Assembly: GCA_032027165.1 (NCBI GenBank)
Contig: JAVSMO010000001.1
Span: 1,862,458 to 1,926,457, forward strand
From: Denitratisoma sp.
Lineage (GTDB): Bacteria > Pseudomonadota > Gammaproteobacteria > Burkholderiales > Rhodocyclaceae
Direction: 5' to 3'
DNA: 64,000 bases
In this document: positions 63,738-64,000 of the stretch, piece after piece
Layout of the letters: every line of letters begins with the position of its first letter
Numbering within the stretch: the stretch's first letter is position 1
Notes under the pieces: model-generated
What the model was told of the DNA's origin: nothing
The model's input: only the letters and a program-made list of their open reading frames with translations
Databases searched by the model: none
Position numbers and translations under genes: made by a program

Positions 63738-64000
63738 TCTTTGCCGAGCAGGGCCACGCGGCGGTCGCGCACCGCCTGGGCAAGCAAGTCGAGCAGCGCG
63801 ACCGAATCCTCCCAGCCGAGGCAGGCGTCGGTGATGCTCTTGCCGTACTCGAGCGGCTTGCCCGGCACCAGGTCCTGGCGGCCTTCCTTGAGGTGGGATT
63901 CGACCATGACGCCGAAGACGCGGTCCTCGCCGGCGGCGAGCTGGGCGGCGACGTCGCGCGCCGCCTCCATCTGCCGCCTGAAGTCCTTGCGGCTGTTGCC
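63734..64000 (-). CDS. aroG: Class I DAHP synthase, C-terminal part
   Basis: Only the last 88 codons lie in the window; the start is beyond base 64000. The visible part begins GNSRKDFRRQME and continues VFGVMVESHLKEGRQD and YGKSITDACLGWEDS, which are the conserved C-terminal stretches of AroG/AroF/AroH. The enzyme condenses erythrose 4-phosphate with phosphoenolpyruvate in the first step of aromatic amino acid synthesis. Its TGA overlaps the ATG of the cyclic-nucleotide-binding gene by four bases. Confidence 0.93.
   Translation of the reverse strand, partial: GNSRKDFRRQMEAARDVAAQLAAGEDRVFGVMVESHLKEGRQDLVPGKPLEYGKSITDACLGWEDSVALLDLLAQAVRDRRVALLGKE

Overview
The window looks like a chromosome segment of a high-GC Gram-negative bacterium, most plausibly a betaproteobacterium near Rhodocyclales or Nitrosomonadales. 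The reasons are the glcDEF, pntAB, corA and aroG gene types, the very high GC at third codon positions, the ColR/ColS-like pair and the many PAS/GAF kinases. This assignment is inference. No rRNA, tRNA, phage, insertion sequence or CRISPR array was seen, and no gene-free stretch exceeds 300 bases.

Layout. 1-474: end of a membrane protein. 559-14508: signalling island with a Cache kinase, a cobalamin-binding CarH-like sensor plus a lone receiver, a receiver-kinase with a LuxR-type regulator, a receiver-GAF kinase, and a four-gene run (receiver, receiver-PAS-GGDEF-EAL-receiver, multi-PAS kinase, degenerate kinase) joined mostly by 4-base overlaps. 14536-20523: zinc-ribbon membrane protein, flavoprotein, pntB/pntA, corA. 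20715-22785: GAF kinase and PP2C phosphatase. 22849-28273: glcD-glcE-glcF with an acyl-CoA synthetase. 28438-33081: HD-GYP regulator, large hybrid kinase and receiver. 33078-37331: glycerate 2-kinase, two paralogous small proteins, a metallophosphoesterase and a Ser/Thr kinase fused to a universal stress domain. 37608-40538: YeiH-type anion transporter, 44-residue membrane protein, universal stress protein and SRPBCC-like protein. 40532-46449: MFS protein, chromate-type transporter, a CxxCH secreted protein, and a binding protein with a PAS kinase. 46451-53590: six-subunit hydrogenase-4-like complex whose large subunit lacks all four [NiFe] cysteines (Ehr type). 53660-57730: SulP and DASS anion transporters. 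57931-62572: ColR/ColS-like pair and a SulP-STAS-USP-USP protein. 62655-64000: cobalamin adenosyltransferase, a cyclic-nucleotide-binding protein and the end of aroG.

How the parts connect. Three themes recur: phosphorelay and c-di-GMP signalling, anion transport tied to universal stress domains, and two-carbon (glycolate/glycerate) salvage. Two sets of repeated sites suggest local circuits. A 19-bp palindrome (CATCGGGAATTTCCCGATG type) lies before the B12-sensor/receiver pair, the receiver-kinase and the c-di-GMP operon. A tandem YTTAAC-like box with 11-bp spacing lies before the DASS/SulP genes with the ColR-like regulator, and before the SulP-USP gene.

The most striking unexplained signal is a dispersed repeat with core AAAGTCAGTCCC, often extended to a 25-base form containing a small hairpin. 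I count 13 copies, mostly inside coding genes, in both orientations and in frame. Two lie in glcF alone, one adjoins a coupled start codon, and one sits just before a ribosome binding site. Chance would give essentially none of the perfect 12-mers in a window this size.
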